DNA of 38,348 bases from Frankia gtarii. Lineage in GTDB: Bacteria; Actinomycetota; Actinomycetes; Frankiales; Frankiaceae. Below are positions 9,911 to 19,117 of this stretch, piece after piece. Every line of letters starts with the position of its first letter. The stretch's first letter is position 1. The notes below the pieces were generated by a model that was given only the letters and a program-made list of their open reading frames with translations, did not search any database and was not told the DNA's origin. Location: NCBI RefSeq assembly GCF_025403375.1, contig NZ_JAMPTM010000030.1:1-38348 (forward strand). Reading direction: 5' to 3'. The translations under genes were made by a program, and so were the position numbers.

Positions 9911-11890
9911 ATGCGCAAATGGCTGCCCCTCGCGGCGATCTGCCTGGGCGCCTTCATCCTGCTGGTCGACGTCACCATCGTGAACGTCGCCCTGCCCCGG
10001 ATGGCGGACGACCTGCACGCCTCCTTCACCTCCCTGCAATGGGTGATCGACATCTACGCCCTCGCGCTGGCCGCCCTGCTGCTGGCCGTCGGCTCGTTGG
10101 CCGACCTGCTCGGCCACCGCCGGCTGTATGTGGCCGGGCTCGTCGTCTTCGCGGCCGCATCCCTGGCGTGCTCGCTCGCGCCGAACGCCACCGTGCTCAT
10201 CACCGCCCGCGCGGTGCAGGGCATCGGCGGTGCCGCGATGTTCGCGACCTCGGCCGCGCTGGTCTCCGCGAACTACCACGGCAGGGACCGCGGCGTGGCC
10301 TTCGGCGTGTGGGGCGCGGTCAACGGCGCCGCCGCCGCGGCCGGCCCGATTGCCGGCGGGCTGCTCACCGAGGGATTCGGCTGGCAGGCGATCTTCCTGG
10401 TGAACCTGCCGATCGCGGTCGTCGCGATCATCCTGACCCTGCGGGTGCTGCCGGCCGGGTCCCGCGGAGCCGGCCGCCTCGACCTGCCCGGCGCGGCCGC
10501 CTTCACCCTGGCCGCGGCGGCTGTGACGTACGCGCTGATCCGAGGCGGCGAACAGGGCTGGGGTGACCGGCTGGCCGTGGCCGCGTTCGTCGTCGCCGGG
10601 CTCGCCGCCGTCGGCTTCCTCGTCGCCGAACGGCTGGTCGCCCGCCCCATGCTGGACCTGGCGCTGCTGCGGCGGCCGTCCTTCGCGGGTCTGCTGACCG
10701 GGGCGTTGCTGTTCCAGCTGGCGGCGTTCGGCGGCCTGGTCTACGTCTCGCTGTGGCTGCAGAACGTCCTCGGCCTCAGTCCCGTGCGCGGCGGCCTGGC
10801 GCTGATGCCGCTGGCCGGGACGGCGTTCGTGGTCGCCGCCGTCGCGGGTCGCCACACCCACCGGTTCGCGCCGCGCCTGCCGATCGGGGCGGGGCTGCTC
10901 TGCATCGCCGCGGGCTCGGCGCTGCTACGGCTGTTCGTGCGGGCCGACTCCGACCAGTCCGCACTGTTCGCCGGTCTCGCCGTGATCGGTGTCGGCGTCG
11001 GCCTGGCGACGCCGGTGATGGTCTCCGCCGCGGTCGAGTCCGTGCCGCCGCGGCAGGCAGGCCTGGCCGGCGGGGCCGTCAACACCTTCCGGCAGCTCGG
11101 CATGACCCTGGGCATCGCGCTGTTCGGCGCGATCTTCGCGGCCCGGCTGCGGGCGGAGCCCTCGATCCGCGCGGGATACGCCGCCGGCATCGACCGGATC
11201 TCGCTGTGGGCGGCGGTGGCTGCGCTGGTCGGCGCCGTCGTGGTCCTGTTCACCGTCCGGCGCGGTGCCCACGCGCAGCAGGCCCCGCCGGATGGTCGCG
11301 GGGGCTCAGGTGGTGGTGTCGCTGACGGGGTCGCTGTCGGCCGAGGGGATGGGGACGGCGCCGAAGGCGGTGAGCAGCTCGCGGACCAGCGCCGTCGGCA
11401 GGCCGATGACGGTGTCGAGGTCGCCGTCGACGGCGGTGACGAACGCGGCGGCGCCGCCCTGGATGGCGTAGGCGCCGGCGGCGTCCATCGGCTCCCCGGT
11501 GGCGACATAGGCGGCGAGTTCGGCGTCGGGAACGTCCCGCATCGTCACCGCGGTGACGGCGGCGCGGCCGCGGACGGTGCCGGTCGCCGCGTCGAGCACG
11601 ACGACGCCGGTGTGGACCCGGTGGGTCCGCCCGCGCAGGCTGCGCAGCATGGCGAGGGCCTGCGCGGGGGAGGCGGGCTTGCCGAGGATCCGGCCGTCGA
11701 CCTCGACGACGGTGTCGCTGCCGAGGATGAGGTGGCCGGGGCGCAGCGCGGCGACGGCGCGGGCCTTGCGCTCGGCGAGCTCGACGGTCAACTCGGGGGC
11801 CGTCGGGGTCGCCGTCGACTCGTCGACGCCGCTGACGACCACCTCGAAGGACACCCCGAGCCGGGCCAGCAGCTCGCGGCGCCGCGGTGA
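9911..11890 (+). CDS. DHA2-type MFS drug/metabolite exporter with long antisense-derived C-terminal frame
   Basis: Proton-coupled exporter of the 14-helix EmrB/QacA type. Motif A (GSLADLLGHRR) and motif C (AAGPIAGGLL) are clear, and hydrophobic segments run to about residue 455 (VVVLFTVRRGAHAQQ). A normal protein would stop there, but no stop occurs until 11890. The remaining 200 residues are Gly/Asp/Arg-rich, without membrane segments, and are exactly antisense to maf. Either the stop was lost, or a frameshift (real or sequencing) lies near 11280. The ATG at 9911 has GGAACGGAG upstream. Substrate unknown; it is divergent from the Lrp-type regulator. Confidence 0.88.
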   Translation: MRKWLPLAAICLGAFILLVDVTIVNVALPRMADDLHASFTSLQWVIDIYALALAALLLAVGSLADLLGHRRLYVAGLVVFAAASLACSLAPNATVLITARAVQGIGGAAMFATSAALVSANYHGRDRGVAFGVWGAVNGAAAAAGPIAGGLLTEGFGWQAIFLVNLPIAVVAIILTLRVLPAGSRGAGRLDLPGAAAFTLAAAAVTYALIRGGEQGWGDRLAVAAFVVAGLAAVGFLVAERLVARPMLDLALLRRPSFAGLLTGALLFQLAAFGGLVYVSLWLQNVLGLSPVRGGLALMPLAGTAFVVAAVAGRHTHRFAPRLPIGAGLLCIAAGSALLRLFVRADSDQSALFAGLAVIGVGVGLATPVMVSAAVESVPPRQAGLAGGAVNTFRQLGMTLGIALFGAIFAARLRAEPSIRAGYAAGIDRISLWAAVAALVGAVVVLFTVRRGAHAQQAPPDGRGGSGGGVADGVAVGRGDGDGAEGGEQLADQRRRQADDGVEVAVDGGDERGGAALDGVGAGGVHRLPGGDIGGEFGVGNVPHRHRGDGGAAADGAGRRVEHDDAGVDPVGPPAQAAQHGEGLRGGGGLAEDPAVDLDDGVAAEDEVAGAQRGDGAGLALGELDGQLGGRRGRRRLVDAADDHLEGHPEPGQQLAAPR

Positions 11891-11926
11891 CCCGGAAGCA
11901 AGGACGATGCGTCGGTCCGCCGTCAT
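11306..11926 (-). CDS. maf: Maf family nucleoside triphosphate pyrophosphatase
   Basis: 206 aa house-cleaning enzyme that hydrolyses dTTP/UTP or modified nucleotides to the monophosphate. Signatures are LASGSPRRRELL at the N-terminus, the DES and ERKA segments, GSDTVVEVDGRILGKP in the middle, and AGAYAIQGGAA near the end. The start at 11926 (MTADRRIVLASGSPRR) is chosen from the family N-terminus; the frame is open further upstream. In many actinobacteria maf sits near acyl-CoA carboxylase genes, but none is visible here. The whole gene lies inside the open frame of the convergent MFS gene. Confidence 0.94.
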   Translation of the reverse strand: MTADRRIVLASGSPRRRELLARLGVSFEVVVSGVDESTATPTAPELTVELAERKARAVAALRPGHLILGSDTVVEVDGRILGKPASPAQALAMLRSLRGRTHRVHTGVVVLDAATGTVRGRAAVTAVTMRDVPDAELAAYVATGEPMDAAGAYAIQGGAAAFVTAVDGDLDTVIGLPTALVRELLTAFGAVPIPSADSDPVSDTTT

Positions 11927-12284
11927 GCGGACAACGTATCCAGCGCGGGCCACTGCCCACCCCGGCGGGTCGGCGGGTCCGCGTTCCGGGGCGTCGACGC
12001 AGTCCCGCGGCAAGCTTTTATGGCGCGGTGGACAAGCACATTCGAGCAACCGTCGAACGCGTATCCGAGTGTGCGCTCGCCGGATCGGCCGGCCTCCTGA
12101 CCGGGCCATTCGTCGATTGACCCTTTCGGGCGTGGGCGGGATGGGTCGGGTCGTACCTCGTCGGTTACATAACTCTCACCGGTCCTCGGCCGTGAATCGG
12201 ATGGAGCGTGGACCTAGACTGGATCCGGCAGGGCACTGCTCCACCCACCCGGCGATGTCGAGATCAACCACCAGGAGGGTGAAA
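11927..12284. other. Intergenic region between maf and hpnH
   Basis: 358 bp with no supported gene. It should hold the maf promoter and the hpnH promoter (candidate at 12192-12220). A short AT-richer patch, GGTTACATAACT, lies near 12163. Confidence 0.45.
12192..12220 (+). promoter_or_regulatory. Candidate hpnH promoter
   Basis: GTGAAT (12192-12197), a 17-base spacer and TAGACT (12215-12220, TANNNT). The start would be near 12227, leaving a leader of about 58 nt to the ATG at 12285, which has AGGAGG upstream. Confidence 0.35.
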
Positions 12285-13286
12285 ATGGCCATTCCAGCGC
12301 GTCAGGCGATCAGAGTCGGAGCCTATCTCGCGAAGCAGAAACTTCTGCGGCGCGAGAAGTTTCCCATCACCCTTGAACTGGAACCGCTGTTCGCGTGCAA
12401 TCTCTCGTGCGAGGGCTGCGGCAAGATCCAGCATCCGGCGGACGTGTTGAAACAGCGTATGCCGGTTGAGCAGGCGCTGGCCGCGGCCGACGAGTGCGGC
12501 GCCCCCGTGGTGTGCCTGGCGGGCGGCGAACCGCTGATGCACCCGCAGATCGAGCAGATCGTCGAGGGCCTGGTCAAGCGCAAGAAGTTCGTCTACCTGT
12601 GCACGAACGCGCTGCTCATCCCGAAGAAGATCGACAAGCTCACCCCGTCGCCCTACCTGTCCTTCGCCGTGCACATCGACGGCCTGGAGGAGCGCCACGA
12701 CGAGATCGTGGCGAAGAAGGGCGTGTTCGCCCAGGCGGTGGACAACATCAAGGAGGCCCAGCGCCGGGGCTTCCGGGTGACCACCAACACAACCTTCTTC
12801 AACACCGACACCCCGCAGAACGTCATCGACGTCCTGAACTTCCTGAACAACGATCTCAATGTCGACGGGATGATGCTCTCCCCGGCGTACGCCTACGAGA
12901 AGGCTCCTGACCAGGAGAACTTCATGGGCGTCGAGGCGACCCGGGAGCTTTTCCGGAAGGCGTTCGCGGAGGGTCGCCGGAAGGGTTGGCGGATCAACCA
13001 CTCGCCGCTCTACCTGGACTTCCTCGAGGGGAAGCTTGATTTCCCGTGCACGGCCTGGGGAATCCCGTCCTACTCCCTCTACGGTTGGCAGAAGCCCTGC
13101 TACCTGATGGGCGACGGCTACGCCGAGTCCTACCAGGAGCTGCTCGACACCACCGACTGGGACTCCTACGGCCGCGGCAAGGACCCGCGCTGCGCGAACT
13201 GCATGGCGCACTGCGGCCACGAGCCGACGGCCCTCGCGGCGACGCTGGGGTCCCTGCGCGAGACCATCCGCGCCGCCGCGCGCTGA
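12285..13286 (+). CDS. hpnH: Adenosyl-hopene transferase, radical SAM enzyme HpnH
   Basis: Adds the 5'-deoxyadenosyl group of SAM to diploptene, the first step toward C35 extended hopanoids. It has 333 aa, the usual length. The radical-SAM cluster is Cys38, Cys42 and Cys45 (CNLSCEGC); CLAGGEPLMHP follows as the SAM-binding GGEP motif, and the C-terminal CANCMAHCGHEPTA is characteristic. AGGAGG lies seven bases before the ATG, which fixes the start against a long open frame upstream. No other hopanoid gene is in the window, so it stands apart from the squalene-hopene cluster. Frankia accumulates hopanoid lipids, which fits the proposed host. Confidence 0.95.
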   Translation: MAIPARQAIRVGAYLAKQKLLRREKFPITLELEPLFACNLSCEGCGKIQHPADVLKQRMPVEQALAAADECGAPVVCLAGGEPLMHPQIEQIVEGLVKRKKFVYLCTNALLIPKKIDKLTPSPYLSFAVHIDGLEERHDEIVAKKGVFAQAVDNIKEAQRRGFRVTTNTTFFNTDTPQNVIDVLNFLNNDLNVDGMMLSPAYAYEKAPDQENFMGVEATRELFRKAFAEGRRKGWRINHSPLYLDFLEGKLDFPCTAWGIPSYSLYGWQKPCYLMGDGYAESYQELLDTTDWDSYGRGKDPRCANCMAHCGHEPTALAATLGSLRETIRAAAR

Positions 13287-13799
13287 TCGCCGCCGGACGC
13301 GGATCCGCCCCGCGAGCTGATCGGCATCCGGTGTGCTGATCTGATCCGCCCCGCGCGTTGCGCTGCGCCCCGGGCCGCCCGGTATCCCGCCCCGGGAAGC
13401 CCGGTTATCCTCCCCCCGACGGCCCGGTATCCCGGGCCGTCGGGGGCTGTCCGGTCGCGCGGCGGGACCAAACGACCGGCTTTTCTAACTCTTCCGTCAC
13501 CTGCCCCGCCGCGCCCGACACGCCGCTGCCGCACCTCCTTCGCAGGCGACCTTGACGCCCCTGCGAGCAGGTCAGACGCCCGTCGTAACAGAAGAACCCG
13601 CCAAGCCTCTGGCCGGCAGGCAATCTGACGGTATGATGCCGGCCACACGATCGAGTGGGCGGCCTGGCCGTTCGGACGGGCATCCGTTCGGGCGGGCCGT
13701 CCGGCCCCTGTGGCGGGTTCGGTCTGAGGCAGAATCTGACGGGAGTGTCGGAATGATCTTCCGAGGTGTGGGTTCCCGGTCGGCGGAGTGGCCGATCGC
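13287..13799. other. Intergenic region between hpnH and the liv cluster
   Basis: 513 bp without a supported gene. It holds the hpnH terminator (13413-13446), a TATGAT -10-like box (13632-13637) lacking a good -35, and two copies of AATCTGACGG (13622-13631 and 13733-13742), each preceded by GGCAG. The copies are 111 bp apart and bracket the likely liv promoter. Confidence 0.45.
13413..13446 (+). terminator. hpnH terminator hairpin
   Basis: Perfect 15-bp stem (CCCCCGACGGCCCGG and its complement) with a TATC loop, 127 bp after the hpnH stop. No U-tract follows. Smaller CCCGG-rich hairpins lie just before it. Confidence 0.7.
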
Positions 13800-16736
13800 A
13801 TGAACGACCTCTTACCCTTCGTCATCATCGGCCTGGTCTCCGGCTCCGTCTACGGGCTGGCGGCCACGGGCCTGGTGCTCACGTACAAGACATCAGGGAT
13901 CTTCAACCTTGCGCACGGGGCGGTCGCCACGACCGCCGCCTACACCTTCTACTTCTTACGGGTCCAACACGAGCTCCCCTGGGGTCTCGCCGCACTGCTG
14001 AGCATCGGCGTCGTCGGACCCGCCCTCGGACTTCTGCTCGAGTTGATGGCACGCCGCCTCGCCGAAGTCCGGGTCGTCTACAAGATCGTCGCAACCATCG
14101 GGATCATCCTGGCCGTCCAGGGCTTCTTCACCGCCCGCTACGGCGCCCAGAGCCAGACCTTCCCGACGTTCCTGCCGACCGGCGAGGCGTTCACGCTGTC
14201 CGGGACGGTCATCACCTGGGACCAGATCATCATCACGGCCATCGCGCTGGTCGCCACCGCGGGGCTGTACCTGTTCTTCCGCTTCGCCCGCCTGGGTCTG
14301 GCGATGCGCGGCGTGGTCGACGACTCGGAGCTGCTCGACTCCGCCGGCACCAACCCGGTGGCGGTGCGCCGCTGGTCCTGGGTCATCGGCAGCACGTTCG
14401 CCTGCCTCGCCGGTGTCCTGCTCGCCCCGAGCCTGAGCCTGGACGCCCTGCTGCTGACGCTGCTCGTCGTGCAGGCGTTCGGCGCCGCCGCGCTCGGCTA
14501 CTTCTCCAGCCTGCCACTGACCTACGCCGGCGGCCTCGTCGTCGGTGTGCTCGCCTCCGTGCTGACCAAGTACGGCGCGGTCACCCACCCGAACGCGCTG
14601 CTGACCGGGCTGCCGCCGAGCACCCCGTTCCTCGTGCTGTTCGCCGTCCTGCTCCTCACCCCGCGCCGGCGCCTGGTCGACCGGCGGCTGTCGGCCCGCC
14701 TGCTGGTCACCGACACCTGGCGGGCGCCGGCCCGAATCCAGCTCAGCGGCGCCGTCGTGCTCGCGGCGCTCGCCGTCGCCGTGCCGTTCCTCGTCGGCGG
14801 GGCGCGCGTCCCGACCTACACCGACGCGCTGCTGAAGGTCATCCTCTTCCTCTCCCTCGGGCTGCTGGTGCGCACCTCGGGCCAGGTGTCGCTGGCCCAC
14901 GCCGCGTTCGCCGCGATCGGCGCCGCCGCCATGGGGCACTTCACCACCGGCCTCGGCCTGCCCTGGCTGGTCGCGCTGCTGCTCGCCGGCCTGGTCGCCA
15001 TCCCGGTCGGCGCGGTCATCGCGATCCCGGCGATCCGGCTGTCCGGGGTGTTCCTGGCCCTGGCGACCTTCGGCTTCGGCATCGCGCTGGAGCAGATGGG
15101 CTACCCGCTGAAGATCCTCTTCGGATCGAGCACGTCAGGCGTGCGGGTGCCCCGCCCCGGCCTGTCGGCCTTCGAGAGCGACCGCGGGTACTACTACCTC
15201 GTCCTGATCTTCGTCGTGCTGGTCGCGGCACTGGTGGTCGGCGTGCACCGCAGCCGGCTCGGGCGCCTGCTGCGCGGCCTGAGCGACTCGCCGACGGCGC
15301 TGGCCACCCACGGCGCGAGCGTGAACACCACCCGGGTGCTGGTGTTCTGCCTGTCCGCCTTCGTCGCCGCGATCTACGGCGGGCTCTACGGCGGTTCGGT
15401 CTCGGCCGTGACCGGGTCGTCGTTCTCCTCGTTCTCGTCGCTGGTGCTCCTCGCCGTCCTGGTGATCAGCATCGGTGGGGAGCCGTGGTACGCCTTCCTC
15501 GCTGCGGCGGGCATGGTGCTGCCCAGCGCCTACATCACCAACGAGAACACCACCAACTGGCTGAACTTCCTGTTCGGCGTCTCCGCCATCGCGGTGTCGC
15601 TGAGCGGGGGACCGCCGCGCAACGCGGCGCTGCGCCGGCTGGCCGACCGCATCGGCGGCCGGCGACCCGAGGCCACGGCGGCCGCGACCGCTGCGGCCGG
15701 TGAGCCGGGCGCCACGCCGCCGGTCGGCGCGGACGCGCTGCCCGCCGCGCTGCCCCTCGACGTGCTGCCCCTCGACGCCGCCGCGGCGGCCGAGGCGGCG
15801 GCGATCTCCATCGAGCGGCCCGAGGCGGTCGCCGCCGCGCCCGACAGCGGCATCCAGGTGGAGAAGATCAGCGTCCGCTTCGGCGGCAACCTCGCCGTCG
15901 ACAGCTTCTCGCTGATCGCCCCCCAGGGCCGGGTCACCGGGCTGATCGGGCCCAACGGCGCCGGCAAGACGACGACGTTCAACGCGTGCAGTGGTCTGGT
16001 CCGCCCCAGCAGCGGACGGGTGCGGCTGCACGGCTCGGACGTGTCGCGCCTCGCCCCGTCGGCGCGGGCCCGCGGCGGGCTCGGCCGGACGTTCCAACGG
16101 ATGGAACTGTTCGACTCGATGTCGGTGCGGGAGAACATCGTGCTCGGCCGGGAGGCGTCCATGGCCGGGGTCCGGCCCTGGCGGCATCTCGCCGGGACCC
16201 GCTCGCAGCGCAAGGTGGTCGCCGAGGCCGTCGAACGCGCCGCGGCCACCTGCGGGATCACCGATCTGCTGGACCGGCCCGTCGGCATCCTGTCGACCGG
16301 CGAGCGCCGGCTGGTCGAGCTCGCCCGCTGCCTGGCCGGGCCGTTCGACATGCTCCTGCTCGACGAGCCGTCCTCCGGCCTGAACCGGCTGGAGACCGCC
16401 CGCTTCGGTGAGGTGCTCGCCGAGGTGATCCGCCAGGGTGACGTTGGCGTCCTGCTCATCGAGCACGACATGGCGCTGGTCATGGAGGTCTGCCACTACA
16501 TCTACGTCCTCGACTTCGGCGTCCCGATCTTCGAGGGGACGCCCGCCGAGGTCGCCGCGAGCGACGCCGTGCGCGCCGCCTACCTCGGTTCCGAGGCGGC
16601 CACCGGCGACACGGCCACCGGCGACACGGCCGATCAGAGCGGCCAGACCGGCCAGAGCGGCCAGACCGGCCAGGTCCCGCCAGCCGATCCGGCGGCGCCG
16701 TCGCGTCAGACCGTGTCTCAGGAGGTGAGCTCATGA
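13800..16736 (+). CDS. Fused LivH-LivM-LivG branched-chain-type ABC transporter (permease-permease-ATPase)
   Basis: 978 aa protein joining three subunits of a HAAT-type ABC importer. Residues 1-290 are LivH-like, starting with VSGSVYGLAATGLVLTYKTSG and FNLAHGA. Residues 315-615 are LivM-like (LVRTSGQVSLAHAAFAAIGA, RLSGVFLALATFGFG). An Ala-rich linker (620-685) leads to a LivG ATPase: Walker A GPNGAGKTTT near 717, the LivG mark GLGRTFQ, signature LSTGERR near 831 and Walker B LLLDEP near 853. The tail has TGDTA and SGQTGQ repeats. Start at ATG 13800; a GTG at 13788 is possible. livF overlaps its stop. Ligand unknown; the neighbours suggest an organic acid rather than an amino acid. Confidence 0.92.
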   Translation: MNDLLPFVIIGLVSGSVYGLAATGLVLTYKTSGIFNLAHGAVATTAAYTFYFLRVQHELPWGLAALLSIGVVGPALGLLLELMARRLAEVRVVYKIVATIGIILAVQGFFTARYGAQSQTFPTFLPTGEAFTLSGTVITWDQIIITAIALVATAGLYLFFRFARLGLAMRGVVDDSELLDSAGTNPVAVRRWSWVIGSTFACLAGVLLAPSLSLDALLLTLLVVQAFGAAALGYFSSLPLTYAGGLVVGVLASVLTKYGAVTHPNALLTGLPPSTPFLVLFAVLLLTPRRRLVDRRLSARLLVTDTWRAPARIQLSGAVVLAALAVAVPFLVGGARVPTYTDALLKVILFLSLGLLVRTSGQVSLAHAAFAAIGAAAMGHFTTGLGLPWLVALLLAGLVAIPVGAVIAIPAIRLSGVFLALATFGFGIALEQMGYPLKILFGSSTSGVRVPRPGLSAFESDRGYYYLVLIFVVLVAALVVGVHRSRLGRLLRGLSDSPTALATHGASVNTTRVLVFCLSAFVAAIYGGLYGGSVSAVTGSSFSSFSSLVLLAVLVISIGGEPWYAFLAAAGMVLPSAYITNENTTNWLNFLFGVSAIAVSLSGGPPRNAALRRLADRIGGRRPEATAAATAAAGEPGATPPVGADALPAALPLDVLPLDAAAAAEAAAISIERPEAVAAAPDSGIQVEKISVRFGGNLAVDSFSLIAPQGRVTGLIGPNGAGKTTTFNACSGLVRPSSGRVRLHGSDVSRLAPSARARGGLGRTFQRMELFDSMSVRENIVLGREASMAGVRPWRHLAGTRSQRKVVAEAVERAAATCGITDLLDRPVGILSTGERRLVELARCLAGPFDMLLLDEPSSGLNRLETARFGEVLAEVIRQGDVGVLLIEHDMALVMEVCHYIYVLDFGVPIFEGTPAEVAASDAVRAAYLGSEAATGDTATGDTADQSGQTGQSGQTGQVPPADPAAPSRQTVSQEVSS
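16598..16673 (+). repeat. In-frame tandem repeats at the 3' end of the liv fusion gene
   Basis: Two 15-bp units at 16598-16612 and 16613-16627 encode ATGDT, and two 18-bp units at 16638-16655 and 16656-16673 encode SGQTGQ. All lie after the ATPase domain. Confidence 0.75.
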
Positions 16737-17494
16737 CGGTCACCGAGACCCTGCCGGGGGGCGAAGGTGCCGCCGCGCCGGCGGCCCCGGTACTGGAGGT
16801 CCGCGGGCTGGACGCCGGCTACGGCGCCTCGGCCGTGCTGCACGACGTCTCGCTGACCGTGCCGCGCGGCAGCGTGGTCGCGCTGCTCGGCCCGAACGGC
16901 GCGGGCAAGACGACGCTGCTGCGGGTGGCCTCGGGCCTGCTGCGCCCGACCCGCGGCACGGTGATCCTCGACGGGCGCGACGTCACCCGGGCCCGGCCCT
17001 ACCAGCGGGCCCGGGGCGGGCTGTGCCACATTCCCGAGGGCAGGGGCGTCTACCCGTCACTGACCGTGCGGGAGAACCTCGTCCTGCACACCTGGAAGCG
17101 CAACGTCGACGACGCGGTCGAGCGTGCGGTGGCGAACTTCCCGATCCTCGGCAGCAAGCTGTCCCAGCCGGCCGGCGAGCTCTCCGGCGGCCAGCAGCAG
17201 ATGCTCGCCGTGATGCGCGCCTACCTCGACGACCCCGCCGTCGTGCTGGTCGACGAGGTGTCGATGGGGCTCGCCCCGGTGATCGTCGACCAGATCTACG
17301 AGTTCCTCGGTCGGATCACCCAGGCCGGGACGTCGCTGCTGCTCGTCGAGCAGTACGTCCACCGGGCCCTGGCCGCGGCCGACCGGGTCTGCGTGCTGAC
17401 CAAGGGGCGGATCGTGTTCGACGGTCGCCCCGAGGACGTCGCCGAGGAGGTCTTCGAGCACTACCTGGGTGTCGCCCCGAACCACGGCGGCTGA
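16733..17494 (+). CDS. livF: LivF-type ABC transporter ATP-binding protein
   Basis: Second ATPase of the importer, 253 aa. Walker A is GPNGAGKT at residues 53-60, the LivF mark CHIPEGRGVYPSLTVRENL follows, the signature is LSGGQ at 150-154 and Walker B ends in Asp174-Glu175. The first 18 residues are an Ala/Pro-rich extension. The ATG overlaps the stop of the fusion gene as ATGA, with AGGAGG just upstream, so the two ATPases are translationally coupled. It would pair with the LivG domain of the fusion protein. Confidence 0.94.
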   Translation: MTVTETLPGGEGAAAPAAPVLEVRGLDAGYGASAVLHDVSLTVPRGSVVALLGPNGAGKTTLLRVASGLLRPTRGTVILDGRDVTRARPYQRARGGLCHIPEGRGVYPSLTVRENLVLHTWKRNVDDAVERAVANFPILGSKLSQPAGELSGGQQQMLAVMRAYLDDPAVVLVDEVSMGLAPVIVDQIYEFLGRITQAGTSLLLVEQYVHRALAAADRVCVLTKGRIVFDGRPEDVAEEVFEHYLGVAPNHGG

Positions 17495-17542
17495 TGCGCC
17501 ACCGGCCTCGGCCGCAGAGGACCGCAGAGAGGAGTGGCCGCC

Positions 17543-19117
17543 GTGACGACGTCCGCATCGGCCGTGATACCCGTTGACGACCTCACGTTCTGGGAGGTGT
17601 GCGAACGCCGGGCGCGGCTCACCCCGGACCGGTTGATGATCGTCGACGAGCGGGATCGCCGGATCACCTTCGGCGAGTTCCGCGACCGGGCGCAGCGGGT
17701 GGCCGCGGGCCTGCACCAGCTGGGGATCGGCCCCGGGTCCCGGGTGAGCTGGCAGCTTCCGACCAGGATCGAGACCCTGCTGGTATGCCTGGCGCTGGCC
17801 CGCCTCGGCGCCCACCAGAACCCGGTGATCCCGGCGGTGCGGGGCCGGGAGGTCGGCTTCGCGCTGCGCCAGACCGGCGCCGAGTACGTCGTGCTGCCCG
17901 GCACCTGGAACGGGTTCGACTACGTCGAGATGGTCTCCGGGCTCGACTGGTCGGCCGCCCCCCGGCCGCGGATCGTGGTCGTGGGCGTCGACGACCTGCC
18001 CGACGGCGACCCGGCGACGCTGCCGCCGCCGCCGACCGACCCGCGCCAGGCCCGTTGGACCTTCTACACCAGCGGCACGACGTCCGAGCCCAAGGGCGTG
18101 CTGCACTCGGACGAGTCGCTGATGTGGGGCGGGCGGGGTTACGCCGAGCGGATGCGCCTCGACGCCGACACGGTGTTCGCGATGCAGTTCGCCATCGCGC
18201 ACATCGGTGGGCCGAACCTGTTCTGCTTCATGTTCTCCGTCGGAATCCGGACGCTGTCCGTGGAGCGGTTCGACCCGTCGTCGCTGGCCGAGCTGTTCCG
18301 CCGGCACCGGGTGAACCTGTGCGGTGGCAGCGTCGCGTTCGGCGAGCTGCTGCTGCGCGAGCAGCGCCGACGCGGGGCCGGCCGGCTGCTGCCGGACCTG
18401 CGCGAGCTCGGCGGCGGCGCGGGACCCACTCCGCCGGCGATGTTCGACCAGATCACCGCCGAGCTGGGGGTGACCTACATCCCCGCCTACGGGATGACCG
18501 AGGTCCCGATGATCGCCGTCGGCTTCCCCGACGACGACGTCGAGCTGCGCCGGGGGACCGACGGGGCGCCCGTGCGCGGCATCGAGATCCGGGCCGCCCG
18601 CCTCGACGGCACCGTCGCCGACCCGGGGGAGGAGGGCGAGCTGCAGATCCGCGGCCCCCAGGTGTGCAAGGGGTACCGGGATCCGGCGCAGAACGCGGAG
18701 GCGTTCGTCGACGGCTGGTTACGCACCGGCGACCTGGGGGTGGTCCGCCCGGACGGCCGGATCAAGCTCACCGGCCGGATCAAGGACATCATCATCCGCA
18801 AGGGCGAGAACATCTCCGCGCGGGAGATCGAGGACCTGCTGGGCACGCACCCGTCGGTGGCCCGGGTCGCCGTGGTCGGTCTGCCCGACGACGAACGCGG
18901 CGAGCGGGTCTGCGCGGTGGTGGAGCGGGTACCCGGCCAGCCCGACCTGGACTTCGCCGAGATGCAACGCCACCTGCTCGCCGCGGGGCTCGGCCGTTAC
19001 AAGCTGCCCGAGCAGCTCGAGCTCACCGACGAGCTGCCCACCCAGGGCTCGATGCTCAAGATCTCCAAGGCCGCGGTGCGCCGCGAGCTGCTCGCCCGCG
19101 CCGGCGCCGGGACCTGA
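17543..19117 (+). CDS. AMP-dependent acyl-CoA ligase (cyclohexanecarboxylate-CoA ligase-like)
   Basis: Activates a carboxylic acid to its CoA thioester with ATP; 524 aa. TSGTTSEPKG (176-185) is the P-loop, AYGMTE the adenylate motif, WLRTGDLG and RIKDIIIRKGENIS follow, and Lys506 in SMLKISK fits the catalytic lysine, though the usual Gly before it is Leu. The GTG at 17543 is preferred over one at 17534 because AGAGAGGAG sits eight bases ahead of it. The segment around 80-100 (LARLGAHQNPVIPAVRGREV) resembles AliA-type ligases for alicyclic acids; this is an impression, not a test. It follows livF by 48 bp and probably activates the imported acid. Confidence 0.88.
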   Translation: MTTSASAVIPVDDLTFWEVCERRARLTPDRLMIVDERDRRITFGEFRDRAQRVAAGLHQLGIGPGSRVSWQLPTRIETLLVCLALARLGAHQNPVIPAVRGREVGFALRQTGAEYVVLPGTWNGFDYVEMVSGLDWSAAPRPRIVVVGVDDLPDGDPATLPPPPTDPRQARWTFYTSGTTSEPKGVLHSDESLMWGGRGYAERMRLDADTVFAMQFAIAHIGGPNLFCFMFSVGIRTLSVERFDPSSLAELFRRHRVNLCGGSVAFGELLLREQRRRGAGRLLPDLRELGGGAGPTPPAMFDQITAELGVTYIPAYGMTEVPMIAVGFPDDDVELRRGTDGAPVRGIEIRAARLDGTVADPGEEGELQIRGPQVCKGYRDPAQNAEAFVDGWLRTGDLGVVRPDGRIKLTGRIKDIIIRKGENISAREIEDLLGTHPSVARVAVVGLPDDERGERVCAVVERVPGQPDLDFAEMQRHLLAAGLGRYKLPEQLELTDELPTQGSMLKISKAAVRRELLARAGAGT

